NCBI RefSeq assembly: GCF_002007235.1
Contig: NZ_MUHW01000003.1
Coordinates: forward strand, 62,001 to 126,000
Direction: 5' to 3'
Origin: Oribacterium sp. C9
GTDB taxonomy: Bacteria > Bacillota > Clostridia > Lachnospirales > Lachnospiraceae
Length of the DNA stretch: 64,000 nucleotides
Below are positions 7,212 through 16,282 of the stretch, one piece after another. The notes beneath the pieces are model-generated. The model had not been told where the DNA came from. It made no database searches and saw only the letters and a program-made list of their open reading frames with translations. Made by a program: the position numbers and the translations under genes. Position 1 is the first letter of the stretch, and each line of letters begins with the position of its first letter.

Positions 7212-8591
7212 ATGGACGCAATTAACAGTATGGTTTCACTTTTGGATGACAAAGTATGGTTTATCCTGCTTTTTCTCCTTGTAGGAAGCGGTGTATTTTT
7301 TTCTATCCGCACAGGTTTTGTGCAGGTCAGAAGATTTCCAAATGCATGGAAAAGAGTTTTTGGAAGCTTCTCTTTAAAGGGTGAGACTTCAGGGACCGAC
7401 GGAATGAGCTCTTTTCAGGCACTTGCTACCGCCATCGCAGCACAGGTCGGAACAGGAAATATCGCAGGATGCGCTACCGCCCTTGTAGGCGGCGGACCGG
7501 GAGCCATCTTCTGGATGTGGATCGCAGCCTTCTTCGGCATGGCAACTATCTACGGTGAGGCTGTTCTTGCTCAGAAAACAAAGACAAAAGATGAGCACGG
7601 AGAAGTGATCGGAGGCCCTGTTTACTATATAACCAAAGCTTTTAAGGGACAGACAGGAAAGTTCCTTGCAGGATTCTTTGCTGTCATGATCATTCTTTCA
7701 CTCGGAATCATGGGTAATATGGTTCAGTCCAATTCCATAAGTGATGCGTTCTATACAGCTTTTGGAACACCAAAGTGGCTTGTAGGTATCTTTGTGGCAT
7801 TTATTTCCGCATTTATATTTGTCGGAGGTATCAGCCGAATAGCTTCTTTCACAGAAAAGGTTGTTCCATTTATGGCTGCGCTTTATATCGTAGCTTCCAT
7901 CATTATCATATTTATCAATCATGCAAATATCATACCGGCGATAGTTTCTATCTTCACCGGGGCATTTACTCCGGAGGCTGTTGCAGGTGCCGGTGCAGGT
8001 ATCACAGTTCGTCAGGCACTCCGTCTCGGTGTTGCACGCGGTCTCTTCTCCAATGAAGCAGGTATGGGTTCAACACCACATGCTCACGCTCTTGCGAAGG
8101 TAAAGAATCCTCAGGAGCAGGGTGAGTTCGCCATGATCGGTGTATTTATCGATACTTTTGTAGTACTTACACTGACAGCCCTCGTTATACTCTCTTCAGG
8201 AGTTTTGGGTTCAGATGTGCCATATGCAGGAAGCATCACAGGTACTCCTGTAGCTCAGCTTGCATTTTCAACAGGTTTCGGTAATTTCGGACCTATGTTC
8301 GTAGCCATCTGTCTCCTATTCTTCGCATTTTCAACAATCATCGGATGGTTCCTCTTTGCAAGACAGAATATCACCTATCTTTTCGGCAAGAAGGCAGTCA
8401 TCCCTTTTGCACTTCTCGATGTAGTATTTATCTTTATAGGTTCACTCCTTAAGGTTGAGCTCGTCTGGAATCTTCAGGATCTCCTGAACGGTATCATGGT
8501 CATACCTAACCTTATCGCTCTTATAGCTCTTTCCGGAGTGATCTCAATTATGTCACGAGGAAAAGATGTAGAACTTGACGAAGCTGCATAA
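7212..8591 (+). CDS. alsT: Sodium:alanine/glycine symporter, AGCS family
   Basis: A 459-residue membrane protein with about ten to eleven hydrophobic helices. It carries the family signature ATAIAAQVGTGNIAGCATAL near residue 75, GGPGAIFWMW, and the conserved RGLFSNEAGMGSTPHAHA. AGCS proteins import small neutral amino acids with sodium. The glycine riboswitch upstream points to glycine or alanine as substrate. GAGGGAG lies 8 nt before the ATG. It is monocistronic and ends at a terminator shared with carB. The length is normal for the family. Confidence 0.93.
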   Translation: MDAINSMVSLLDDKVWFILLFLLVGSGVFFSIRTGFVQVRRFPNAWKRVFGSFSLKGETSGTDGMSSFQALATAIAAQVGTGNIAGCATALVGGGPGAIFWMWIAAFFGMATIYGEAVLAQKTKTKDEHGEVIGGPVYYITKAFKGQTGKFLAGFFAVMIILSLGIMGNMVQSNSISDAFYTAFGTPKWLVGIFVAFISAFIFVGGISRIASFTEKVVPFMAALYIVASIIIIFINHANIIPAIVSIFTGAFTPEAVAGAGAGITVRQALRLGVARGLFSNEAGMGSTPHAHALAKVKNPQEQGEFAMIGVFIDTFVVLTLTALVILSSGVLGSDVPYAGSITGTPVAQLAFSTGFGNFGPMFVAICLLFFAFSTIIGWFLFARQNITYLFGKKAVIPFALLDVVFIFIGSLLKVELVWNLQDLLNGIMVIPNLIALIALSGVISIMSRGKDVELDEAA

Positions 8592-8601
8592 ACTCATATT
8601 T

Positions 8602-8641
8602 AAAAAAAATTCCTGCATCAATCTGATGCAGGAATTTTTTT
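8602..8641. terminator. Bidirectional terminator between alsT and carB
   Basis: TTCCTGCATCA and its complement TGATGCAGGAA surround a 3-nt loop, with eight A on one side and eight T on the other. It ends right at the carB stop codon, so both convergent genes use it. Confidence 0.92.
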
Positions 8642-11600
8642 TAAACGATGGATGCATGCCACTCCTGAAGTGACATGATATGTGCATCACCATGTGCCTT
8701 CACATAGGATATGCCCTCTGCCGCTGCTTTTGCAGCCGCGATAGTAGTGATATAAGGGATCTTTCCCTTGATGGCCGCCTTTCTCAGATAGCTGTCATCA
8801 TGAACGCTGTCCTTTCCTATAGGTGAATTGATGACGAGATCGATATTTCCGTTAGTCATCATGTCGAGGATATTCGGCCTTCCTTCATAAAGCTTCCTCA
8901 CCTTCTCTGCAGGTATTCCGGCATCTGTGATAAGCTGATGTGTCATACCAGTGGCAAGTATTCTGAAACCGGCCTTATGGTAGAGCTCAGCCACTTCAGC
9001 GGCATACTTATGGTCTCTTGTGTTGAGAGATATAAGTACGGTGCCCTCTGTGGGAAGCTCGGATCTCGCGGCTTCCTGCGCCTTGAAGAAGGCCTCTCCT
9101 GTTGACTGTGAAAGCCCCAGAACCTCTCCTGTTGAACGCATCTCCGGTCCAAGGATCGGATCCACCTCAGGGAACATATTGAACGGGAATACGGCTTCCT
9201 TAACACCGTAGTAAGGTATGGCTTTTTCGGTTAGTGAAGGAACCGGTGAAGGTCTTCCCGTAAGCTCTCCTGTGATAATGTCTACCGCCAGAGGTACCAT
9301 TCTGATTCCGCAGACCTTTGAAACCAGAGGTACTGTACGGGATGCCCTCGGGTTTGCCTCGATAACAAATACCTTTCCGTTCTCGATGGCGTACTGCATG
9401 TTCATAAGCCCTACAACATGCATCTCCTCAGCGATCTTTCTCGTATATTCCTTGATGGTGGCGAGATTCTCTTCCGATATGTGCTTTGACGGTATGATGC
9501 AGGCCGAATCACCTGAATGGATTCCGGCAAGTTCGATATGCTCCATAACAGCCGGAACATAAGCATTGGTACCGTCACTTATTGCATCTGCCTCACACTC
9601 CGTAGCTTCATTGAGGAAACGGTCGATAAGTATAGGTCTGTCAGGTGTGACGCCTATTGCGGCATTCATATAGTCCGTGAGACTTTCATCGTCATAGACT
9701 ACCTCCATGCCGCGACCACCGAGAACGAAGGACGGGCGAACCATGACAGGGTAGCCGATTCTGTGAGCATTATCGAGAGCCTCTTCCACTGTTGTAGCCA
9801 TGCCTGCCTCAGGCATAGGGATGCCCAGCTTGTCCATCATAGCTCTGAAGAGGTCTCTGTCCTCAGCGAGATCTATAACATGAGGAGTGGTTCCGAGTAT
9901 CTTTACACCGTTCTTTTCCAGGCTGTCGGCAAGGTTGAGTGGTGTCTGTCCGCCGAATTGTGCGATAACTCCAACAGGCTTCTCCTGCTTGTAGATGCTG
10001 AGTACATCCTCAAGAGTCAGAGGCTCGAAGTACAGCTTGTCAGAGGTATCATAGTCAGTGGAAACAGTCTCAGGGTTACAGTTAACTATGATGGTTTCGA
10101 AACCAAGCTTCTTAAGGGACTGTGCTGCATGAACGCAGCAATAGTCAAACTCGATTCCCTGACCTATACGGTTTGGACCGCCACCAAGGATCATCACCTT
10201 CGGGCGGGATGAAGCTGTATCATCACCGGTACTGTTATCTGCCTTGCAACAGGAAGTTTTTTTATCACTGTCAGAGGATGCAGTTTTAGCTTCTTCTGAG
10301 CATGATGTGTCCTGAGAGACATTAAGCTCATTTAATGCATAAGTGCTGTAATAGTAGGAGCTGTCTTCTGTTCCGCTTACGTGTACACTGTCCCAGCTTT
10401 CGTTAATGCCAAGCTCCTCTCGTCTGTGGCGTACATCATCCTCTGAGATCTCCAGTATCTTTGCGAGATATTTGTCGGAGAAACCGTCCTTCTTAGCCTG
10501 TATCAATGCTTCATCGGAAGGTAGTGAGCCCCTGCTCTCGAGAAGCTTCTCCTCCTCATCAACAAGCTCCCTCATTTCTTCTATGAAATATCTCTTTACC
10601 TTTGTGATCTCAAAGATCTCATCCACAGTGGCACCCTTTCGAAGTGCTTCATACATTATGAAATGTCTCTCGCTTGAAGGTGTGATAAGTGCTTTAAGAA
10701 GCTCTTCTTTTGAGAGACTGTTGAAATTCTTTACATAGCCCAGACCGAAACGATCCTTTTCAAGGGAGCGAATTGCCTTCTGGAATGCCTCCTTATAGGT
10801 CTTTCCGATACTCATGACCTCACCTACGGCACGCATCTGGGTTCCCAGCTTGTCTTCCACACCCTTGAACTTTTCAAAAGCCCAACGGGCGAACTTTACT
10901 ACAACATAATCTCCGTCCGGTACGTACTTATCGAGAGTTCCATACTTACCGCAGGGGAGCTCCTTTAGGGTAAGACCTGTTGCAAGTTTTGCCGAAACGA
11001 GCGCTATAGGGAAGCCTGTTGCCTTTGATGCAAGGGCTGAAGATCTGGATGTACGAGGGTTTATCTCGATTACAACTATACGGTCTGAAACCGGGTCATG
11101 GGCGAACTGAACATTGGTGCCGCCTATGACTCCGATATGCTCTACGATCTTGTAAGCCTGTCTCTGAAGCTCATCCTGAAGCTCCTTTGAGATGGTAAGG
11201 AAAGGTGCGGTACAGAAGGAATCGCCGGTATGAATGCCCACAGGATCCACATTCTCGATGAAGCAGATGGTGATCATGTTGTTATCCTTATCACGGACAA
11301 CCTCAAGCTCCAGCTCCTCCCATCCGAGGATTGATTCCTCTACAAGTACCTGATGGATAAGACTTGCCTGGAGACCTCTTGCACAGACAGTTCTGAGCTC
11401 GTCCTTGTTATATACAAGTCCTCCGCCGGCACCGCCCATGGTATAGGCAGGACGAAGAACCACCGGATAACCGAGTTCATCAGCTATTTTCAGGGCTTCA
11501 TCGACACTGTAGGCAACCTCACTTCTCGCCATCTGGACGCCAAGACTGTTCATGGTCTCCTTGAACTCAATACGGTCCTCACCGCGCTCGATGGCATCCA

Positions 11601-11958
11601 CCTGAACTCCGATTACCTTAACCCCGTATTTGTCCAGCACGCCTTCCTTATAAAGCTCTGAACAGAGATTAAGTCCTGACTGTCCTCCGAGATTCGGCAA
11701 AAGAGCATCAGGTCGCTCCTTCGCGATGATCTCCTCTACACGTCTTACGTTAAGCGGTTCAATGTATGTGATATCCGCCATTTCAGGATCCGTCATGATG
11801 GTGGCAGGATTGGAATTTACCAGAACGATCTCGTAGCCAAGGCTTCTCAGAGCCTTGCAGGCCTGAGTACCCGAGTAGTCGAACTCGCAAGCCTGACCTA
11901 TTACTATAGGTCCCGAGCCGATAATAAGTATTTTATGAATATCTGTGCGTTGTGACAT
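8641..11958 (-). CDS. carB: Carbamoyl-phosphate synthase large subunit with unusual linker
   Basis: A 1105-residue CarB that makes carbamoyl phosphate from bicarbonate, ammonia (from CarA) and two ATP for pyrimidine and arginine synthesis. Both ATP-grasp halves are complete: GSGPIVIGQACEFDYSGTQAC at the N-terminus and LGGGPNRIGQGIEFDYCC at the start of the second half. An MGS-type allosteric domain is at the C-terminus. Between the halves, about residues 540-585 (DNA 10206-10345) form a low-complexity Ser/Asp/Cys/Thr-rich stretch with an adjacent Cys pair, making the protein longer than the usual 1060-1075. No carA is adjacent. Catalytic function looks intact. Confidence 0.96.
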   Translation of the reverse strand: MSQRTDIHKILIIGSGPIVIGQACEFDYSGTQACKALRSLGYEIVLVNSNPATIMTDPEMADITYIEPLNVRRVEEIIAKERPDALLPNLGGQSGLNLCSELYKEGVLDKYGVKVIGVQVDAIERGEDRIEFKETMNSLGVQMARSEVAYSVDEALKIADELGYPVVLRPAYTMGGAGGGLVYNKDELRTVCARGLQASLIHQVLVEESILGWEELELEVVRDKDNNMITICFIENVDPVGIHTGDSFCTAPFLTISKELQDELQRQAYKIVEHIGVIGGTNVQFAHDPVSDRIVVIEINPRTSRSSALASKATGFPIALVSAKLATGLTLKELPCGKYGTLDKYVPDGDYVVVKFARWAFEKFKGVEDKLGTQMRAVGEVMSIGKTYKEAFQKAIRSLEKDRFGLGYVKNFNSLSKEELLKALITPSSERHFIMYEALRKGATVDEIFEITKVKRYFIEEMRELVDEEEKLLESRGSLPSDEALIQAKKDGFSDKYLAKILEISEDDVRHRREELGINESWDSVHVSGTEDSSYYYSTYALNELNVSQDTSCSEEAKTASSDSDKKTSCCKADNSTGDDTASSRPKVMILGGGPNRIGQGIEFDYCCVHAAQSLKKLGFETIIVNCNPETVSTDYDTSDKLYFEPLTLEDVLSIYKQEKPVGVIAQFGGQTPLNLADSLEKNGVKILGTTPHVIDLAEDRDLFRAMMDKLGIPMPEAGMATTVEEALDNAHRIGYPVMVRPSFVLGGRGMEVVYDDESLTDYMNAAIGVTPDRPILIDRFLNEATECEADAISDGTNAYVPAVMEHIELAGIHSGDSACIIPSKHISEENLATIKEYTRKIAEEMHVVGLMNMQYAIENGKVFVIEANPRASRTVPLVSKVCGIRMVPLAVDIITGELTGRPSPVPSLTEKAIPYYGVKEAVFPFNMFPEVDPILGPEMRSTGEVLGLSQSTGEAFFKAQEAARSELPTEGTVLISLNTRDHKYAAEVAELYHKAGFRILATGMTHQLITDAGIPAEKVRKLYEGRPNILDMMTNGNIDLVINSPIGKDSVHDDSYLRKAAIKGKIPYITTIAAAKAAAEGISYVKAHGDAHIMSLQEWHASIV

Positions 11959-12004
11959 ACATAGCCTCCCTATGAATTTTTAAAAAATGACCACACCAAA
12001 TTTC

Positions 12005-12033
12005 ATTATAAACGGTTTAGCTTGAAAATGTGA
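12005..12033 (-). promoter_or_regulatory. Possible carB promoter
   Basis: A perfect TATAAT (12010-12005 on the minus strand) stands about 45 nt upstream of the carB ATG, which has GGGAGG as its ribosome site. The -35 region at 17-bp spacing (TCACAT) is weak. Confidence 0.35.
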
Positions 12034-12057
12034 TATAACGGTTGATTATGGGTGAAA

Positions 12058-12094
12058 TAAAAAAAGAAGGGGCGGTTCACTGGGAACCGTCCCT
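12058..12094 (-). terminator. Terminator of the aroE-like/TRAP operon
   Basis: On the minus strand AGGGACGGTTC pairs with GAACCGCCCCT and is followed by a T-rich run (complement of 12058-12066). It begins immediately after the dctP stop codon. Confidence 0.85.
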
Positions 12095-12097
12095 TAA

Positions 12098-13111
12098 TTA
12101 ATTTCCTGTGTAGGCACTGAACAGCTCATCATCGTCGACCACAGTCCGTATATGCTCATATACATCCTTTGATGCATCCTTCATGGCGCTGTACATTTCC
12201 TCTGACAGTGGAACGATCTCCGCTCCTCCCGCAATGATCTCTTCTATACGTGAATCGGCTCTTGCAACAGCCTGCTCTCTTGCACACTGCTTTGCGATCT
12301 CAGCCGCCTCATCCACGATCCTGCGGTCCTCTTCCGGAAGATCATTATAGAACCTGTTGTTCGTTACAAGTGCCAGAAGATGCGGCAGGTGATTCGTCTC
12401 CACCACGTAATCCTGAACCTCATAGAACTTGTTCGAGCAGATCACCTCGTAGGGATTCTCCTGAGCATCCACAGTGTGCTGCTCAAGTCCTACATAGAGT
12501 TCTGCAAATGCCATAGGCGTAGGATTTGAACCAAGGGCCGACCAGAAAGCCATATGGTTTGAGTTTTCCATGGTCCTTATCTTTATCCCCGAAAAGTCCT
12601 CCATGGTCTTGATGTTTCTGTCAGAGGTCATGACTCTGAAGTTCTGATCCGCCATGGCAAGAAGATGGAAGTCTCCGTCTTCATATATATCGTTTATCCT
12701 GTTCATGAATTTTTCATCATCGAGTACCCTGTGGAGGTCATCAAGATTCGAAAAAACACAAGGAAGATCAAAAAGTGCCAGCTTAGGCATGTAACTTACT
12801 TCCGGTGCAGTATTCTGAACTACAAAAGGAATGTCTCCGCATTGTACCGATTCTATAAGTTCCGTATCTCCTCCCAGAGTGGAGCTGTGATATACCTGAA
12901 CCTTCAGTCTACCGCCGGAAAGTCTTTGAACCTCTTCGGCGAATTTGTTTGCAAAGATTCCTGTTACGGTATCCTCAGGGCTCGCAGTAGCCACTACCCA
13001 TGCATAGGTCTGACGTCCTCTTTCTTCCACACAGCCCACGAGTGCCATGACAAAAGCTATGACAAACACAGCTATGAGTGCCGGAAACATTAACCTGTTT
13101 TTACTCTTCAT
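12098..13111 (-). CDS. dctP: TRAP transporter solute-binding lipoprotein, DctP family
   Basis: A 337-residue extracytoplasmic binding protein. The N-terminus (KNRLMFPALIAVFVIAFVMALVGC) is a signal peptide with a lipobox ending in Cys, so it is probably lipid-anchored. The DctP fold follows, with TASPEDTVTGIFANKFAEEV, GGDTELIESVQCGDI, and the family arginine region SGIKIRTMENSNHMAFWSALG. Such proteins bind carboxylates through a conserved Arg and pass them to DctQM. It is the last gene after aroE-like, dctQ and dctM. AAAGGATAG precedes the ATG. The ligand is unknown; the operon context suggests a hydroaromatic or other sugar-like carboxylate. Confidence 0.92.
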   Translation of the reverse strand: MKSKNRLMFPALIAVFVIAFVMALVGCVEERGRQTYAWVVATASPEDTVTGIFANKFAEEVQRLSGGRLKVQVYHSSTLGGDTELIESVQCGDIPFVVQNTAPEVSYMPKLALFDLPCVFSNLDDLHRVLDDEKFMNRINDIYEDGDFHLLAMADQNFRVMTSDRNIKTMEDFSGIKIRTMENSNHMAFWSALGSNPTPMAFAELYVGLEQHTVDAQENPYEVICSNKFYEVQDYVVETNHLPHLLALVTNNRFYNDLPEEDRRIVDEAAEIAKQCAREQAVARADSRIEEIIAGGAEIVPLSEEMYSAMKDASKDVYEHIRTVVDDDELFSAYTGN

Positions 13112-13174
13112 TTTCTATCCTTTCATCAACATCAGCTTTAGAAATCATTCCGCCTGCAAAACCGATTACTTATT

Positions 13175-14461
13175 TCATATCAGGCAAAGGCTAAGTGTTG
13201 GAATATATGTCAGCATTATAAGTACTACAAAGAATAGAAGTATCATTGGCACCGCTTTTCTCGCTATATGCATGACCGGAATCTCACTGAGGGATGATGC
13301 AACAAAAAGGTTCACACCTATTGGCGGGGTAACGAAACCTATGGCGAGATTCACTACCATGATGATCCCGAAATGAACCGGATCCACGTCAAAGACCTGT
13401 GCCGCAGGAAGAAGGATCGGAGTCATTATCATGATGGCAGGTGTGGTATCCATGATCATACCTACGAGAAGCATGATCATGTTCATGGCAACCAGGATGG
13501 TTATCCTGTTAGAGAAGTCTCTGGTTATCCAGTCTGATACAGCCTGTGACACCTGCATAAGTGTGAGTATACGGCTGAAGGCAACGGAGGCAGCCATGAT
13601 GAAAAGTATGGGACCGTAGGTCTTTACGGATTCTGTAATGATCTTTGGAAGATCCTTCGGTCTGAGAGTCCTGTATACAAAGATTGAAATGATAAGTGCA
13701 TAGAACACGGCAATGGCCGCGGCTTCTGTAGGGGATGTGATACCTGAGTAGATACATCCCAGTATGATGACAGGTGTGAGAAGAGCCCAAATGGAATCAA
13801 GAAATACCTTCATGAAGGACTGTTCTCTGAGCTTACCTACTACTCTGTCTATGGATTCTTTGTCCTCCCCATGACGTTTACAGTAGAACACCGAATATCC
13901 CATGAGTACGAAGGCAATGATGAATCCCGGAATGATTCCGGCCTTAAAAAGATCTGAAACCGAAACTCCCGCAGCCTGTGCATAAAGAATAAAAGGGATC
14001 GATGGTGGAATGATAACACCGAGACCTCCTGCAACCGCCACAAGAGCAACGGAGAACTTTTTGTCATAGCCCATTTCCAGCATGACAGGTATGGTCATGG
14101 AACCCACAGCCGCAACCGTCGCCGGGGCAGAGCCTGAGATGGCTCCGAAAAAGAGACAGGTAATGACTACAGCGCAGGGTATACCTGCAGTCCTGTCTCC
14201 AATAAAATAGGCAAATACATCAAAGAGGCGCTTGGATACTCCGCCTTTCGCCATGATTATTCCCGACATCACGAAAAGAGGGATGGCGAGAAGTGTTGTC
14301 TGATTCACTCCTCCTATCATGGAACGGAGGATGAAAACACCGGAAACCGTGAAGGAGTCGGTCAGCAGTGATGGAAGCATGGATGTCATGGACACTGCTA
14401 TACCGAGAGGAACAGCCAGACAAAGAAGTGCCGCGAATATTACAAAGATGAATAGAGTCAT
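13175..14461 (-). CDS. dctM: TRAP transporter large permease subunit, DctM family
   Basis: A 428-residue permease with about 12 hydrophobic helices. It carries family motifs GAISGSAPATVAAVGSMTIP, IPPSIPFILYAQAAGVSVSDLFKAG, MIMDTTPAIMIMTPILLPA, and VTPPIGVNLFV. It forms the sodium-coupled transport channel together with DctQ. Its ATG at 14461 overlaps the dctQ stop by four bases (ATGA), so the two are translationally coupled. dctP follows after 63 nt. Confidence 0.95.
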   Translation of the reverse strand: MTLFIFVIFAALLCLAVPLGIAVSMTSMLPSLLTDSFTVSGVFILRSMIGGVNQTTLLAIPLFVMSGIIMAKGGVSKRLFDVFAYFIGDRTAGIPCAVVITCLFFGAISGSAPATVAAVGSMTIPVMLEMGYDKKFSVALVAVAGGLGVIIPPSIPFILYAQAAGVSVSDLFKAGIIPGFIIAFVLMGYSVFYCKRHGEDKESIDRVVGKLREQSFMKVFLDSIWALLTPVIILGCIYSGITSPTEAAAIAVFYALIISIFVYRTLRPKDLPKIITESVKTYGPILFIMAASVAFSRILTLMQVSQAVSDWITRDFSNRITILVAMNMIMLLVGMIMDTTPAIMIMTPILLPAAQVFDVDPVHFGIIMVVNLAIGFVTPPIGVNLFVASSLSEIPVMHIARKAVPMILLFFVVLIMLTYIPTLSLCLI

Positions 14462-15195
14462 TTGCTGTCCTTCCTTTCTGCAGAATTTTCATAATTTGAT
14501 TCAGATTCGTATCCTTCAAAAGAACCTTTAGATTCATCAGAGGATGTCATGTCAGGCTTATTGCTCTCTATGGTGAATCTTGCGTTCAATGCTGTATCAC
14601 TTTCACCGCCAAGCTCCTTTTCGGCCAGCTGTTTCCACTCTGCCTTCTCCTTCTCCTCTTCCGCCTTCAGCTCTGCCAGTGTCTTCGGCTTCATGCCATC
14701 GAAGACGGACTTAAGCATTGACATACTGCTCTTTTTGAATTCCTTTATCCATGCCTCAAGAGTCCTTAGCGCAAGAAGTGAAAAGCATACCAGCGGTGCT
14801 GACTGTATATAATACATGGGTATACGAAGCGCTGCGCTTGTGGCATGGCTGCTTACGGACTGTCTTAACAGTGTCAATGTATAGGGAATCATGATCAGCG
14901 AAAAAATGAAGACCAGTGTATGGCGTAGCATCTTTATCCATGGAATGATGTCTTCAGGCAGCATGTTCTGAAACTGATCGATCTTTATGGAGATATGATT
15001 TTTGATGCAGAAGCTCACTGAAAGAAATGTGGACCACACAAGAAGATATCTCGCAAGCTCGTCCGACCATGACAACGAATAGTTAAATCCGTATCTGCAT
15101 ATGACCTGCAGTATCATAACAACCGCAATTCCTGATAGAAGAACCGAAAGGATCAGTTCCTCCAGATGTTTATCCATCCACTTGATAATCCTCAT
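14458..15195 (-). CDS. dctQ: TRAP transporter small permease DctQ with long acidic tail
   Basis: A 245-residue protein. The first 155 residues form the usual four-helix DctQ domain (LSVLLSGIAVVMILQVICRYG, LSWSDELARYLLVW, SFCIKNHISI). The remaining 85-90 residues are a hydrophilic, Glu/Ser/Lys-rich cytoplasmic tail, including AELKAEEEKEKAEWKQLAEK, not usual in DctQ. A frame continues upstream to 15417 but would overlap the aroE-like gene out of frame. The ATG at 15195 has AAGGGG eight bases upstream and gives the normal DctQ start, so it is chosen. Confidence 0.9.
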   Translation of the reverse strand: MRIIKWMDKHLEELILSVLLSGIAVVMILQVICRYGFNYSLSWSDELARYLLVWSTFLSVSFCIKNHISIKIDQFQNMLPEDIIPWIKMLRHTLVFIFSLIMIPYTLTLLRQSVSSHATSAALRIPMYYIQSAPLVCFSLLALRTLEAWIKEFKKSSMSMLKSVFDGMKPKTLAELKAEEEKEKAEWKQLAEKELGGESDTALNARFTIESNKPDMTSSDESKGSFEGYESESNYENSAERKDSK

Positions 15196-15233
15196 TTCAT
15201 CGCCCCTTTCTTTTTTACACAAAATCTGCTGTT

Positions 15234-16094
15234 CTATCTGTTTTCGCCTAGTATCTCCAGAAGCTCCTTCCTCATGGCCTCTACCGGCGCCTTCTTTCCC
15301 GTCCAGAGCTCCACCTGTGCGACTCCCTGATAGAGTGACATCTGAAGACCATTGATGACCCTGCATCCTTTTTCGTGAGCATTGAGCAGGAACTGAGTGC
15401 GGTCCGGATTGTAGCATGCATCAAAGTAGAACTGCTCTTTCCTGATATGCTTTGGAGGCAGGGGGGTCTCACCAATAGTCTTTCCCATGCCTATACCGCT
15501 TGCGTTCATAACGACGGTACATTCAGGAAGTACATCATAGCTTCCGTAAGGAACAGCTTCCGCTACTTCTGCAAAATTTGTATTTATATCATTTACCAGA
15601 CTCTTTGTACTTTCTTCAAAAATATCCGTAATATATATCTTCCCGGCTCCTGAGTATGCAAGTATACTTGAGATCGCTCTGCCGGCTCCACCTGCACCGA
15701 AGCAGAAAAAGGTATTATCCTTTACCTTTATTCCATGTTCCTGTATGGACCTGAGAAAGCCAACTCCGTCTGTATTGTATCCTGTAAGCATTCCGTCCTT
15801 GTCTCTAACGACTGTGTTGCAGGCACCCATCTTCTCGCAGAAGGGATCAAGCCTGTCAAGATACTTTACAACCTCAACCTTGTTGGGCTTTGTAACAGCA
15901 AAACCTGCAAAGGATGGCATGTACTTTATGCCTTTCACTATTTCCTCGAGATGTTCACTTCCTGTTTCAGTATAGAAGTATCTAAGGTTCATTCCCGCAG
16001 CATCATAACCTGCATTCTGCATCCTTGCAGCAAAAGACTGTGCCAGAGGATCTCCTATCAGAGTGATGAATTTTGTGTTGTAATCTATGTTCAT
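15234..16094 (-). CDS. Shikimate dehydrogenase-like protein, possibly a catabolic quinate/shikimate-type dehydrogenase
   Basis: A 286-residue AroE-family protein, first gene of a TRAP operon. Catalytic Lys72 (AVTKPNK), Asn93 (GACNTV), Asp109 (NTDG) and the Gln near the end (GLQMSLYQ) are present. The Rossmann motif GAGGAG is at 133-138. Two features differ from biosynthetic AroE: the HSxSP substrate motif reads AQSFAAR, losing the second Ser; and strand 2 ends in ITDIFEE, where an acidic residue usually signals NAD rather than NADP. With a carboxylate transporter in the same operon, oxidation of an imported quinate/shikimate-like acid is more likely than aromatic biosynthesis. Family is certain; substrate and cofactor are inference. 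Confidence 0.8.
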   Translation of the reverse strand: MNIDYNTKFITLIGDPLAQSFAARMQNAGYDAAGMNLRYFYTETGSEHLEEIVKGIKYMPSFAGFAVTKPNKVEVVKYLDRLDPFCEKMGACNTVVRDKDGMLTGYNTDGVGFLRSIQEHGIKVKDNTFFCFGAGGAGRAISSILAYSGAGKIYITDIFEESTKSLVNDINTNFAEVAEAVPYGSYDVLPECTVVMNASGIGMGKTIGETPLPPKHIRKEQFYFDACYNPDRTQFLLNAHEKGCRVINGLQMSLYQGVAQVELWTGKKAPVEAMRKELLEILGENR

Positions 16095-16134
16095 AAATGC
16101 TTATTTCTTTCCTGACTTATTAAATATTCAAGTT

Positions 16135-16163
16135 ATTATAACCGAAGTGTTCTATGAATAGAA
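16135..16163 (-). promoter_or_regulatory. Promoter of the aroE-like/TRAP operon
   Basis: TTCTAT (16163-16158) and a perfect TATAAT (16140-16135) on the minus strand are 17 bp apart, about 40 nt before the aroE-like ATG. It lies between that gene and the terminator of the upstream alcohol dehydrogenase. Confidence 0.6.
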
Positions 16164-16203
16164 GTAATACGCTATATCGGTTGATTATGTGTTTCATTAC
16201 ATA

Positions 16204-16230
16204 CAAAAAGTCCGTCGAAACCGACGGACT
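16204..16230 (-). terminator. Terminator of the iron alcohol dehydrogenase gene
   Basis: AGTCCGTCG and CGACGGACT form a 9-bp stem with a 4-nt loop; on the minus strand it is followed by five T. It lies about 50 nt past the stop codon. Confidence 0.85.
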
Positions 16231-16282
16231 GATTATATTCAGAAACCATGTGACGTTTGAAGAAACTCTCGAATATCACTTA

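Noticed and set aside
9517-10212. 231-codon frame antisense to carB
   Set aside because: Entirely within the clear CarB coding region, without family features or a ribosome site.
15196-15417. Upstream in-frame extension of dctQ
   Set aside because: It would overlap the AroE-like gene out of frame, while a good ribosome site and the natural DctQ N-terminus start at 15195.
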